A program made the translations under genes and the position numbers. Positions 55,816 through 64,000 of a stretch of 64,000 nucleotides of DNA are shown here, piece by piece (the stretch's first letter is position 1; every line of letters begins with the position of its first letter). The DNA comes from Phyllobacterium chamaecytisi (GTDB lineage Bacteria; Pseudomonadota; Alphaproteobacteria; Rhizobiales; Rhizobiaceae), in contig NZ_JAIQWW010000010.1 in assembly GCF_020164455.1 (NCBI RefSeq), positions 122,201 to 186,200 on the forward strand, given 5' to 3'. The notes under the pieces were generated by a model, which searched no databases, had not been told where the DNA came from, and saw nothing but the letters and a program-made list of their open reading frames with translations.

Positions 55816-58800
55816 CTATTTGAAATCGCGGGTCTTCACTTTGATCGTATCAATGTGCCCATAGGGATCAAAGAAGTCGCGCGTCTTCATGCCCTTTGGT
55901 ACCGAGCGCGGATCGGCTGCAGGAATGCTGTGATGGAATTCGTCGCCCCGTCCATGCGGCAACGGAAATTCTGCATCCCGATCGCCAACACTTGCGAGTT
56001 CCGACGACAGATCCGTCAACCTGTTGGCGACGAGGTGGACGACATCGCCTTCCCGCTGGATCTTGCCCTTGATGGCCATCATGCCTGCAGACAACACGAT
56101 GTGACGATATTTTTCGAATACCTTGACCCAGACGACCAGATTGGCGATGCCCGTTTCGTCCTCGATTGTAATGAACATAACGCCCTTGGCCGATCCAGGG
56201 CGTTGTCGAACCAGAACCAGACCCGCCGTTTCAACCCATCGTCCATCACGCGACTGCATGGCTTCGGCGCAAGATATGATGCGGCGATGACGCAGGCTCT
56301 CCCTCAGGAAGGTGACGGGATGATCGCGCAGGGTCAGTCCGACATGGCGATAGTCCTCAACAACCTCGCTGCCGGCCTTCATGGGCTGAAGCTGGACGAT
56401 AGGTTCCTGCAGTTCCGGCACTGTTTGCGCTGCGCGAGCCGACGCGCTGGCGAACAATGGCAGCGGTTCATCGCGCAGGGCCTTGATCGCCCAGAGTGCT
56501 TCGCGCCGCACCAATCCCAAGAACGGCTGAAAAGCGTCGGCTTCCGCCAGTTCCACCAAAGAGGACGTCGAGACACCTGCCCGTCGCCAGAGGTCATCAA
56601 CGGAAACGAAGGGCTCGTCGCTGCGAGTGCCGATGATCTTCGCAGCCTCCTTGTTGGCGAGTCCTCGAACCATCCGCATGCCAAGGCGTACGGCAAACCT
56701 GTCCTCGACGTCTGTCGGTTCCAGCGTGCAGTCCCAGCGGGAGGCATTGATGCAGACGGGTCTGACCTCGACACCATGATCGCGGGCATCACGGACGATC
56801 TGCGCCGGAGCGTAGAACCCCATCGGCTGCGCATTGAGAAGCGCCGCACAGAAGACGTCGGGATGCCAGCATTTCAGCCAGGAGGAGGCATAGGCTATCA
56901 GCGCGAACGACGCTGCGTGGCTTTCCGGAAAACCATAGGAACCGAACCCTTCAAGCTGTTTGAAGGTACGCTCGGCAAACGCGCGCTCATAGCCGTTGGC
57001 CACCATACCCTCGATGAGCTTGGTGCCAAACTTCGATACGCCGCCCGTGTGCTTGAAGGTGGCCATTGCCCTTCGCAACTGATCGGCCTCGCCCGGGGTA
57101 AAACCCGCACACTCTATGGCAACTCGCATCGCCTGTTCCTGGAACAGAGGCACGCCGAGCGTCTTGCCAAGAACCTTTTCCAATTCAGGCTTGGGATAGA
57201 CAACCTCTTCCTTGCCCTCACGCCGTCGCAGATAGGGATGCACCATGTCCCCCTGGATTGGACCCGGCCGCACGATGGCGACTTCGATGACAAGGTCATA
57301 GAAGGTGCGGGGCTTGATCCGCGGCAGCATCGACATCTGCGCCCGGCTTTCGATCTGGAACGTGCCGAGCGTGTCGGCCTTGCGGATCATCGCATAAGTG
57401 CGCGGGTCCTCAGCGGGAATGGTTGCCAGATTAAGATTGATGCCCTTGTGTTCGGCAAGAAGGTCGAAGCCGCGTTTCATGCAAGACAGCATGCCGAGCG
57501 CCAGGCAGTCGACCTTCATGAACTTCAAGATATCGATGTCGTCCTTGTCCCATTCGATGACCTGACGGTCGGGCATGGCTGCCGGCTCGATCGGCACCAG
57601 TTCATCTAGCCTGTCATGAGTCAATACGAACCCGCCCGGGTGCTGCGACAGGTGACGCGGCGCTCCCGCCAGCTGATGTGCGAGATCAAGTGCCAGCCGC
57701 AAACGTCTGTCGGACATGTTTAAATTGAGGCTCTCGGCATGTTTGGCTTCGATGTCTTCGCCCCAACCCCAGACCTGCGATGACAGCATCTTCGTTACGT
57801 CTTCAGGCAATCCCAACGCCTTGCCGACATCGCGCAACGCGCCCTTGGCCCGATAGCGAATGACGGTCGAACAAAGGGCAGCGTGATTGCGGCCATAGGT
57901 TTCGAATACCCATTGCATGACGATCTCACGGCGCTCGTGTTCGAAGTCGACGTCAATATCGGGCGGCTCGCGTCGTTCTTCCGAGACGAAGCGTTCGAAC
58001 AGAAGATCGTTGCGTTCCGGATCGATCGAGGTGATGCCAAGCACATAGCAGACCGCGCTGTTGGCGGCCGAACCCCTGCCCTGGCAAAGGATGTCACGTG
58101 AGCGGGCGAAGCGGACAATTGAATTGACCGTCAGGAAGTATGGCGCGTATTCGAGCGTCTCGATCAGCTTTAGCTCGTGCTTCAATGTTGCGATGACCTT
58201 GTCGGGCAATCCTTCCGGATAGCGCTCGGCGGCGCTTTCCCAAGTCATTTTCTCCAGTGCCTGTTGAGCGGACAGTCCCGGCAGCGTCCGTTCCTCAGGA
58301 TATTGATAGGCCAGTTCGTCGAGGGAGAAATGGCAGCGGCGGGCAATCTCGAGCGTTCTGGCCAGCGCCTCCGGATAGCGGCCGAACAGCCGAGCCATTT
58401 CTTCCGGCGGTTTCAGATAGCGGTCCGCATGACGTTCGCGCCGGAAGCCCGCATCGTCGATACTGACATTGTGGCGGATGCAGGTAACGACGTCCTGCAG
58501 GATGCGGCGTTCGGGAGTGTGGAAGAGCACGTCATTGGTGACGACAGTCGGAACCTGTGCGTGTGCCGCCAAATTGGACAGATCGTGCAGCCGCAACTGA
58601 TCATTCGGCCGTCGTCTCAGCGTCAGGGCCATGTATGCCCTGTCGGAGAAGAACTCCCGGAGCTTGCGCAGCTGAATCGCGCACAGATCGTCCGCCTGTT
58701 CCGGCAACAGAACGGCAATCAAGCCTTCGCCATAGGCAACAACATCTGACCAATCCAGAATACACTTGGCCTTGCCGCCGCGTTTTTTGCCGAGCGACAG

Positions 58801-59082
58801 CAGACGGCAGAGACGGGAATAGGCTGGTCGGTCTGTTGGGTAAACCAGGATCGACATACCGTCCGTGAGTTCGAGACGGCAACCGACAATCAATCTGACG
58901 CCTGCGTCCTTGGCGGCCTGATGTGCGCGAACGATCCCGGCGAGGCTGTTGCGATCGACGATTGCCAATGCCTCGATGCCGAGCAGTGCAGCCTGACCGA
59001 ACAATTCCTCGCAGGAACTGGCTCCCCGCAGAAACGAGAAGTGCGACGTCACCTGCAATTCTGCGTAGCGATGCTCGTTCAT
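55816..59082 (-). CDS. dnaE2: Error-prone DNA polymerase DnaE2/ImuC (1088 aa)
   Basis: C-family polymerase alpha subunit of the DnaE2 type used for damage-induced mutagenesis. The N-terminal PHP domain starts [20 protein letters not shown]. The polymerase core has [17 protein letters not shown] and the catalytic Asp pair in [16 protein letters not shown], then [17 protein letters not shown] and a C-terminal OB-fold with [23 protein letters not shown] 59082 overlaps the imuB stop; the upstream start 59106 lies inside imuB. Works with ImuA and ImuB. Length is typical. Confidence 0.96.
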   Translation of the reverse strand: MNEHRYAELQVTSHFSFLRGASSCEELFGQAALLGIEALAIVDRNSLAGIVRAHQAAKDAGVRLIVGCRLELTDGMSILVYPTDRPAYSRLCRLLSLGKKRGGKAKCILDWSDVVAYGEGLIAVLLPEQADDLCAIQLRKLREFFSDRAYMALTLRRRPNDQLRLHDLSNLAAHAQVPTVVTNDVLFHTPERRILQDVVTCIRHNVSIDDAGFRRERHADRYLKPPEEMARLFGRYPEALARTLEIARRCHFSLDELAYQYPEERTLPGLSAQQALEKMTWESAAERYPEGLPDKVIATLKHELKLIETLEYAPYFLTVNSIVRFARSRDILCQGRGSAANSAVCYVLGITSIDPERNDLLFERFVSEERREPPDIDVDFEHERREIVMQWVFETYGRNHAALCSTVIRYRAKGALRDVGKALGLPEDVTKMLSSQVWGWGEDIEAKHAESLNLNMSDRRLRLALDLAHQLAGAPRHLSQHPGGFVLTHDRLDELVPIEPAAMPDRQVIEWDKDDIDILKFMKVDCLALGMLSCMKRGFDLLAEHKGINLNLATIPAEDPRTYAMIRKADTLGTFQIESRAQMSMLPRIKPRTFYDLVIEVAIVRPGPIQGDMVHPYLRRREGKEEVVYPKPELEKVLGKTLGVPLFQEQAMRVAIECAGFTPGEADQLRRAMATFKHTGGVSKFGTKLIEGMVANGYERAFAERTFKQLEGFGSYGFPESHAASFALIAYASSWLKCWHPDVFCAALLNAQPMGFYAPAQIVRDARDHGVEVRPVCINASRWDCTLEPTDVEDRFAVRLGMRMVRGLANKEAAKIIGTRSDEPFVSVDDLWRRAGVSTSSLVELAEADAFQPFLGLVRREALWAIKALRDEPLPLFASASARAAQTVPELQEPIVQLQPMKAGSEVVEDYRHVGLTLRDHPVTFLRESLRHRRIISCAEAMQSRDGRWVETAGLVLVRQRPGSAKGVMFITIEDETGIANLVVWVKVFEKYRHIVLSAGMMAIKGKIQREGDVVHLVANRLTDLSSELASVGDRDAEFPLPHGRGDEFHHSIPAADPRSVPKGMKTRDFFDPYGHIDTIKVKTRDFK

Positions 59083-60602
59083 CCGAACAATCCGTGCATG
59101 AACCAATGATGTGACCCTGTCTCGGTATCTTCGCCGTCGCCTGACCTATAGATCCAGAACCGTTCGCCCGCCTCGTTCTCGACGATGAAATAGTCCCTGA
59201 CAGCAACCATCTCCGCATCGCGGCGCCACCACTCACCGAACACTCTTTCTGGTCCATCGGCTCGTTTGACGCGGTGGCGAATGCCCCGCCAGGTGAACGA
59301 GGCGGGAGGATGATCGGGCAGTAACGCAACGGTTTCGATGCGCTCGGGAGATTTCAGCAACCGCGTCGGCCGCGGCCAATCCGCGGGCCAGTTCTCCAAA
59401 GTCTCGGGCGACAGTGCCGCGATGCGTTTGACCGAGCGTTCGGGCACGTCACTCGGAACGGCAGCAACGCGATAAATGCGTGTTTCGCCGACACGGTTGG
59501 TGAGCGTGTCAACCAATCCCGAAACATCAGCCTCGGGTTCCGCAATCAACGAGGATATGGTCTGCTTCATGCCGAGCGGCTCGGCGACCGCCGCGACGAG
59601 ATTCATGATCTCGATGCCGAAGCCCGGATCGATCGTGCCGATCTTGTCGCAGAGCAGCCGTGTCAAACGCTTCACATCGCGGACCGGAAGCGCTGTTCCG
59701 ACACGGACCGCTTCGATACGATTGTCGACCCGGTGCAGCAGCAGATCGAGACGTCTGGCTCCAAGACCCTTTGTTTCCAGCAAACCGCAGAGTTGTTCGA
59801 CCAGTTTGCCGATGTAGCGGGCAATGGTTTCGGCGGCACCGATCGGTTCGGCAAAGGCGCGCCGCACCTCGATCAGGTCGGGTGTCCGGATCGGATCGAT
59901 TGGTTCAGCTACACGCCCCAAAGCCTGATCCAGCCGACGCGCGATCTCGGGTCCAAAACGCAAGGCTAGTGGTGCCCGGGGTGTTGCGCCAAGTTTGCCT
60001 ATCGTGGAAAAACCCAGGACCTGCAGTGCCTCGACGGTATCAACAGGCAAACGCAGTGCATTGATCGGCAACTCCGCCAAGGCTGCTGCGTTGGCACCCG
60101 GCGGCACGATCAGTGTCGGAGATGCACAGGTACGCGCAACCGCGTGTGCTGTACCCCATGTGTCGGCGATCGCTGCGCATGCGGCGATACCTGAAGTGCG
60201 AAACCTCTGAACCATCTCGTCGAGCATTGCCTCCTCGCCTCCACGCAGATGATCAGCGCCTGTGGTATCAAGAACGATGCCGTCAGGATGGTCGGCGGCA
60301 ACGATCGGCGCGTAACGCTGCATCGCCCACAGCGCCATCCGTTCAAGCGCTTCAGCACCGGCTTTTGGATCGGCATCCATGGTAATGAGCCCGGTGACCA
60401 GGGCCTGGGCCTTGGTTGCCGCCATGCCGACACGCAAGCCCGCCCGGATGGCGGCTGTGTTGACGGCAGTCACCACCCGGCGGCGTGCGTCGCGACCGAT
60501 GAGAACGAGCGGAGCCTCAGGCGGAGGCGCGGCGTCGCCCAATTTCCTTCTGAGGCGATCCGTAGACCACGTCGGAAGGAAGAGCGAGACGACCCTTGTC
60601 AT
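59079..60602 (-). CDS. imuB: ImuB, inactive Y-family polymerase-like protein (507 aa)
   Basis: The mutasome hub that recruits DnaE2 to the sliding clamp. It starts [20 protein letters not shown], with the Y-family palm-like [20 protein letters not shown] and [20 protein letters not shown]. The acidic catalytic residues of active Y-family enzymes are not in their usual context, as known for ImuB. ATG 60602 is the conserved family start and overlaps imuA by 86 bases. Operon imuA-imuB-dnaE2. Confidence 0.94.
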   Translation of the reverse strand: MTRVVSLFLPTWSTDRLRRKLGDAAPPPEAPLVLIGRDARRRVVTAVNTAAIRAGLRVGMAATKAQALVTGLITMDADPKAGAEALERMALWAMQRYAPIVAADHPDGIVLDTTGADHLRGGEEAMLDEMVQRFRTSGIAACAAIADTWGTAHAVARTCASPTLIVPPGANAAALAELPINALRLPVDTVEALQVLGFSTIGKLGATPRAPLALRFGPEIARRLDQALGRVAEPIDPIRTPDLIEVRRAFAEPIGAAETIARYIGKLVEQLCGLLETKGLGARRLDLLLHRVDNRIEAVRVGTALPVRDVKRLTRLLCDKIGTIDPGFGIEIMNLVAAVAEPLGMKQTISSLIAEPEADVSGLVDTLTNRVGETRIYRVAAVPSDVPERSVKRIAALSPETLENWPADWPRPTRLLKSPERIETVALLPDHPPASFTWRGIRHRVKRADGPERVFGEWWRRDAEMVAVRDYFIVENEAGERFWIYRSGDGEDTETGSHHWFMHGLFG

Positions 60603-61278
60603 CGCAGGCCTCCACTTCGAAATCGGCTGATTCTCCGGCACGGCAGCGGATCAGTTCTAGCTGCCAGCGCGCACGCCCGACGCCGGGCACGGGCAGAGGT
60701 GATGATGGCAGCGCAGACACGCGCCACCGCGTGACGGACGCCGTCGGCTGGCCAAAGTCTGCTGCCTCGGTCTGCCGCCGCCAGCGCCGCACTGCGATGC
60801 CAATGGTGCCGGACCCTTCTGCGGCGAGTTGCAGCCGACGGGATGATGTCATCGACAGCCGCGCAACCTCGGCGACAACCGCACCAAGACCGCCATGGCG
60901 CAGGCCCTCTTCGAAGCAGGCAAGCACGGCCTTTTCGTCCCCAGCCTCTACATAAATGACGCGATTGCTTCCCAATCCGACATGGGCAATTGCCGGAGCA
61001 AACAGGTCCTGCCGGGTGATGCACCAAAGGACCTTGCCTTTGGTCCGCGCCGCGATGCCTGCCGCAAACAATGCCGCAGCAGCACCGTCAATCGCGCCAT
61101 TGCCACCGCCAGCCACCTCGTGCAGGCAGCCGAGGGCAAGGCCTCCACCCGGCAACACGCGATCTATTGCCTTGAGGCCGAACGGCAGCACCTCGGCACC
61201 GCGTGCCCTGTCCCCCTCGAGCCGCGCTATGCGATCACGAAGTTCGGCAATGACGGGCTTGGTGCGGACGTCGTTCAC
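60517..61278 (-). CDS. imuA: ImuA, RecA-like mutasome component (253 aa)
   Basis: A RecA/SulA-related accessory protein. It has EVLPFGLKAIDRVLPGGGLA, LGCLHEVAGGGNGAIDGAAA (degenerate Walker-like) and VLWCITRQDLFAPAIAHVGL. The GTG start at 61278 is supported by AAAGGA eight bases before it. A LexA box lies 40-55 bases upstream, so the operon should be switched on by DNA damage through RecA-triggered LexA cleavage. Confidence 0.93.
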   Translation of the reverse strand: MNDVRTKPVIAELRDRIARLEGDRARGAEVLPFGLKAIDRVLPGGGLALGCLHEVAGGGNGAIDGAAAALFAAGIAARTKGKVLWCITRQDLFAPAIAHVGLGSNRVIYVEAGDEKAVLACFEEGLRHGGLGAVVAEVARLSMTSSRRLQLAAEGSGTIGIAVRRWRRQTEAADFGQPTASVTRWRVSALPSSPLPVPGVGRARWQLELIRCRAGESADFEVEACDDKGRLALPSDVVYGSPQKEIGRRRASA

Positions 61279-61319
61279 GCATGGTCCTTTCAACGCAGCA
61301 ATGCGTATGGGATTTAATT

Positions 61320-61334
61320 GTTCCTCTTTTGTTC
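61320..61334 (-). promoter_or_regulatory. LexA (SOS) box controlling imuA-imuB-dnaE2
   Basis: GTTCCTCTTTTGTTC fits the alphaproteobacterial LexA consensus GTTC-N7-GTTC exactly and lies 42 bases upstream of the imuA start. Confidence 0.85.
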
Positions 61335-61667
61335 TTATTTCAGATACAAGAGTCAACAGGGTTGGCAGACCGGATTTGCTTCACGAAGGATAAGCCACGG
61401 ATTCACAACAATCTTATATTTAACGAGGTAGACGCTGTCTGAATGTCGGAACCGATATTCTGGGATTCAGCATGGGAATACGCCAACAATCGAGTTCCTA
61501 TGAATTGCAGCCATAATCGCAGCCATCAGTCCGAGATTGAACACGAGTTTCAGCATGCGCCTGAGGGAAAAAGAATTGGTCCAGCACGAAGCGTCAGTAC
61601 CCAGATCATTGGTCAATCCAATTTTGTTCCACAGTGAACAGGCTAACGGCGATCTCAGAAAAGCAAA
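61335..61667. other. Intergenic stretch upstream of the imuA promoter
   Basis: No supported gene in ~330 bases; short frames here lack features. Confidence 0.35.
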
Positions 61668-61688
61668 AGTCCCGGACTGGCCGGGACT
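61668..61688 (-). terminator. Terminator of the DUF465 gene
   Basis: AGTCCCGG (61668-61675) pairs with CCGGGACT (61681-61688); on the minus strand the stem is followed by TTTGCTTTT. It starts 26 bases after the DUF465 stop. Confidence 0.7.
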
Positions 61689-61713
61689 CTCACGGGACTT
61701 CTGTCCGGAAATA

Positions 61714-61887
61714 CTAGTGAAGCGTTTCCTTCAGATGGACAATCTGCTCCTTGAGAGCCAGCTTCTCTTTCTTCAGTCGAGTGATTTCGAGGGTATCGGC
61801 GGAAGGTGCTGCCTCAAGTTCTGAAACCGCGCGTTCCAGTTCCTGATGCTTGGTTTGCAGTGATGTGATGTGATTTTCTACGGACAT
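61714..61887 (-). CDS. DUF465/YdcH family small protein (57 aa)
   Basis: MSVENHITSLQTKHQELERA, a short linker, then ITRLKKEKLALKEQIVHLKE form the two-helix coiled coil of the DUF465 (YdcH) family. AGAGGAGCT stands eight bases before ATG 61887 and a terminator follows the stop. Function unknown; proteins of this family are widespread in proteobacteria and abundant in stationary phase. Confidence 0.9.
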   Translation of the reverse strand: MSVENHITSLQTKHQELERAVSELEAAPSADTLEITRLKKEKLALKEQIVHLKETLH

Positions 61888-62406
61888 CCGGGTCAGCTCC
61901 TCTGCTCGTTTTCCACATGCAGTACCTGCCGCCCGTTCCCAGGAGCTCGGTCACTGCACCTGTAACAAAGGTAGGTCCATAATCCTTTTGGATCAAGGCA
62001 ATCAGCAAAATTCTTTTTTTTGTACAATATGTTAGCGATAAGCGGAAATATATTCCGGCTAACACGAATAAATCAAAAGGATTAGGCGCGGTAGTCTGCA
62101 TTTTGATGCGTTCAGAGTTTGAGTCGCCGTGCTCCAAACGCAAGCAGCGGTAGGTGCATAGATTTGTCATGAGTTTAATGCCGGGCTCGGCGTTCCAAAT
62201 CAAGGAGCACCTGGCCACCAAATGCTGTTTGACTGACGGATATGTGAAGAATTCCTAGTGTCGTAGACACGGCTGAAACCCCAGCAACAAAAGGAGCAGA
62301 TTCACTTGCGGAAGAATCAACATTCGAGCACAAGTCCTTCGGACGGTTAAAGTGCCGGCGTGACAGGCCGATAGATTGCGCTTGCTAAGCACCCAAAGTT
62401 GGCACG
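61888..62406. other. Intergenic stretch
   Basis: 519 bases without a supported gene. It holds the second copy of the dispersed 29-base repeat (62355-62383) and a small AT-rich region near 62010-62050 that may carry the DUF465 promoter. Confidence 0.4.
62355..62383. repeat. Dispersed 29-base repeat, copy 2
   Basis: Matches 51141-51169 with four mismatches in 29 bases (CCGGCGTGACAGGCC start). Non-coding. Confidence 0.5.
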
Positions 62407-62721
62407 CTAGTGTCCAGCGTGTTCTGCGTTCCGCTTGCGGGTCGCTGCCGCTTTTTTTGCCGAAGCCGATCGTTGAGCTGCAGATCGGCGGGATGCAGCA
62501 GAACCACCCTTGCGACCGCCTTTTTCCGAAGACTCGTGGGTATCCATCTTGCCGCGTCCTGACCCTGATTTGTTGCCGCCTCCGCTCTCCTTGTTGACCG
62601 TCGCCCAGGCGCGCCGTTCCGCCTCTGAATCGGAGACGCCGCGTTTTTCATAGCCTTCGGCAATGTGATCTGCTTTGCGCTCCTGCTTGTCGGTATATTT
62701 TGATTTGTCGCCTCTTGGCAT
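62407..62721 (-). CDS. Small basic plasmid-stabilisation/stress-type protein (104 aa)
   Basis: The N-terminal half PRGDKSKYTDKQERKADHIA, EGYEKRGVSDSEAERRAWAT matches short proteins annotated as plasmid stabilisation proteins in rhizobia. The C-terminal half is Lys/Ala/Ser-rich and H1-like (AKKAAATRKRNAEH). ATG 62721 has GGAGG five to six bases upstream. A possible EcfG-type promoter (GGAAC-N16-CTTT on the minus strand, 62780-62756) precedes it. Possibly a DNA-associated stress protein. Confidence 0.75.
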   Translation of the reverse strand: MPRGDKSKYTDKQERKADHIAEGYEKRGVSDSEAERRAWATVNKESGGGNKSGSGRGKMDTHESSEKGGRKGGSAASRRSAAQRSASAKKAAATRKRNAEHAGH

Positions 62722-62901
62722 GGTCGCCTCCTGCATTTGGGGTGGATCCCTAGAAAAAGCGCGCTTGCTATTTTTGTTCCGTCATTGCTGCCATTATCGC
62801 TGTTCAAGCCGCAGGTAGACACGGTCCGACTTTCAAACTTTAAGCGCGACGAGCCTTGTTTTGTCATCTACCGCACAGTTTTAAAATTACAAAAAATTCA
62901 G

Positions 62902-62926
62902 GGAACCATTGCGGCAAAAACCTGTT
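62902..62926 (+). promoter_or_regulatory. EcfG-type general-stress promoter
   Basis: GGAAC (62902-62906), 16-base spacer, TGTT (62923-62926), close to the alphaproteobacterial EcfG consensus GGAAC-N16/17-CGTT, 44 bases before the KGG-repeat gene. Confidence 0.6.
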
Positions 62927-62969
62927 TGTGCGGGCAACGGGGTTAACCTGAAACCAATGGAGGAAAGTT

Positions 62970-63338
62970 ATGCCGAACAACAACAATCGCCAACAGCAGG
63001 GTGGCGGTTCAGACCGCGGATTTGCATCGATGGATGATGACAAACAGCGGGAAATCGCCAGTGAAGGCGGACAGCAGTCTGGTGGTAATTTCAAGAACGA
63101 TCCGCAGCGGGCAGCCGAGGCCGGCAGAAGCGGTGGCCAGCAGTCCGGTGGCAGCTTCGAGAATGATCCCGATCGGGCGGCTGAAGCTGGCCGTCAGGGC
63201 GGACAGCAGTCCGGCGGAAACCGCAGCGGCGGCCAGCAGTCGGCGGAAACCGACGAAAGCCGCCATCAACGCGGTGGAAATTTTGCAGACGATCCGGAGC
63301 GTGCGCGTGAAGCCGGTCGAAAGGGTGGTCAAAGCTAA
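62970..63338 (+). CDS. KGG-repeat stress protein (122 aa)
   Basis: Hydrophilic, Gly/Gln-rich, with repeats of the form GG-Q-QSGG-x-F-x-NDP-x-RAAEAGR, as in the con-10/GsiB-like stress-induced (KGG) family: FASMDDDKQREIASEGGQQS, SFENDPDRAAEAGRQGGQQS, FADDPERAREAGRKGGQS. It is probably intrinsically disordered and protective in drying or salt stress. ATG 62970 follows GGAGG. EcfG promoter upstream and strong terminator downstream. Confidence 0.9.
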   Translation: MPNNNNRQQQGGGSDRGFASMDDDKQREIASEGGQQSGGNFKNDPQRAAEAGRSGGQQSGGSFENDPDRAAEAGRQGGQQSGGNRSGGQQSAETDESRHQRGGNFADDPERAREAGRKGGQS

Positions 63339-63347
63339 GACTAACGG

Positions 63348-63383
63348 TAAGTTTGCGGCCGGATTCTCCCGGCCGCAAACTTA
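63348..63383 (+). terminator. Terminator hairpin of the KGG gene
   Basis: A perfect 15-bp stem (63348-63362 with 63369-63383, six-base loop) lies ten bases past the stop. There is no T-run, so it could also serve as an mRNA-stabilising end. Confidence 0.65.
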
Positions 63384-63540
63384 CGGAATTAGGTAGCAAA
63401 GACCACCAATGGCCTATTAACCGACTGATACAGCTAGGAATAGTCCGTTCGTTATTAACTCCTGAGTCTCTTCTCAAGGGTTCAAAACCAAAGCTTTTAG
63501 TTCCTTGCGGCCGTTTCGAACGTTCCGAGCTGGTAGACCG

Positions 63541-63750
63541 ATGCCCGCGTTCGACATCCTTGCGGTCGATCTTCCGGCTTCGAGAAAATCGGTATTAAGA
63601 AAAACTTTGGTTACCCTAGCCGAGTTCGAGTTCTTCAGCGGCTACGTCGATGCTGGCCTGTTTCCCAATGATCACGAAGCATATGCGAGCGGCGAACTGG
63701 CCAGAATGATCGAAGACGCAACAATTGGTCCTAGTGCGTTTTCCCTGTAG
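63541..63750 (+). CDS. Hypothetical protein (69 aa)
   Basis: Short frame [20 protein letters not shown] then [20 protein letters not shown]; acidic C-terminus. No family recognised. Start ATG 63541 is chosen over upstream 63505. Confidence 0.45.
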   Translation: MPAFDILAVDLPASRKSVLRKTLVTLAEFEFFSGYVDAGLFPNDHEAYASGELARMIEDATIGPSAFSL

Positions 63751-63888
63751 CGAACGGTTCTTCCTCCGTTGACCATCTCCCCAATGAACAAGTGGACAGG
63801 ACGTAAAGTTTGCCTGTCATCACTCTTCTAGGGCCCCGGATGAATTATGCTATCATATGGATTGCTCGCGCAGCTAAGGAAAGGTTGA

Positions 63889-64000
63889 ATGAGGAAACTC
63901 AGCCCTGCCGTCGTTTTGACGATGTCGCTTGTTTCAACTTTGTCGAGTGCGCTGGCTCAAAGCACTGATCCGAGCGCGCCGACGGCTGCGCCTGTCTGCA
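63889..64000 (+). CDS. Secreted protein, N-terminal part (runs off the window)
   Basis: AAGGAAAGG precedes ATG 63889. The first 24 residues (RKLSPAVVLTMSLVSTLSSA) form a Sec signal peptide with likely cleavage after ALA, followed by QSTDPSAPTAAPVC. The mature part lies beyond base 64000. Confidence 0.7.
   Translation, partial: MRKLSPAVVLTMSLVSTLSSALAQSTDPSAPTAAPVC

Noticed and set aside
55687..57609. 640-aa plus-strand ORF opposite dnaE2
   Set aside because: Pure antisense shadow of the conserved polymerase gene.

Overview
The window looks like part of a large replicon (megaplasmid or chromid) of a Rhizobiales/Hyphomicrobiales alphaproteobacterium. The main evidence is a complete repABC replication/partition module (about 24.3-28.0 kb, minus strand) with a counter-transcribed RNA between repB and repC. 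Supporting signs are a ROSE-type RNA thermometer before a small heat-shock gene, an alphaproteobacterial LexA box (GTTC-N7-GTTC) before imuA-imuB-dnaE2, an EcfG-like promoter before a stress protein, and rhizobial small protein families (DUF982, DUF736, DUF1173, DUF465).

Region 1 (1-24.2 kb) is an envelope-glycan and cyclic-nucleotide locus. It opens with the start of a nucleotide-sugar dehydrogenase. It then encodes a class III nucleotidyl cyclase, a secreted polysaccharide lyase, a family-5 ABC importer, three glycosyltransferases, a large ABC-exporter-like protein whose ATPase motifs are degenerate, and a stand-alone cyclic-nucleotide-binding protein. Next come a calcineurin-like phosphoesterase, a metallo-beta-lactamase-fold hydrolase, a polysaccharide deacetylase, another glycosyltransferase, a membrane cyclase with a ferredoxin domain, an FkbM methyltransferase and a second methyltransferase. 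Cyclases, a receptor and candidate hydrolases for the same second messenger lie among glycan genes, so this is my best candidate for an undescribed system: glycan assembly or export controlled by cyclic nucleotide.

Region 2 (24.3-34.5 kb) holds repABC, then a five-gene polar amino-acid ABC transporter operon that includes an alanine-racemase-like gene, preceded by an XRE-AraC regulator pair. Region 3 (34.4-47.5 kb) is mosaic. It carries a CmoA-like/MFS/AraC module, small regulators, DUF1173 and DUF736 genes, a ribbon-helix-helix protein, IS110 and IS66 remnants and several frameshifted genes. Region 4 (47.5-55 kb) is gene-poor, with an epoxide hydrolase, a repeat protein, a heat-shock gene and many relics (a nonsense-interrupted YnfA, an autotransporter tail, decayed small genes behind a shared repeat). 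Region 5 (55-64 kb) carries the imuA-imuB-dnaE2 mutasome next to a SRAP/HMCES-type protein, a DUF465 gene, a small stress island and the start of a secreted protein.

All calls come from reading motifs in the sequence and translations; no database search was run. Start codons were chosen by ribosome-binding-site spacing and family N-termini.
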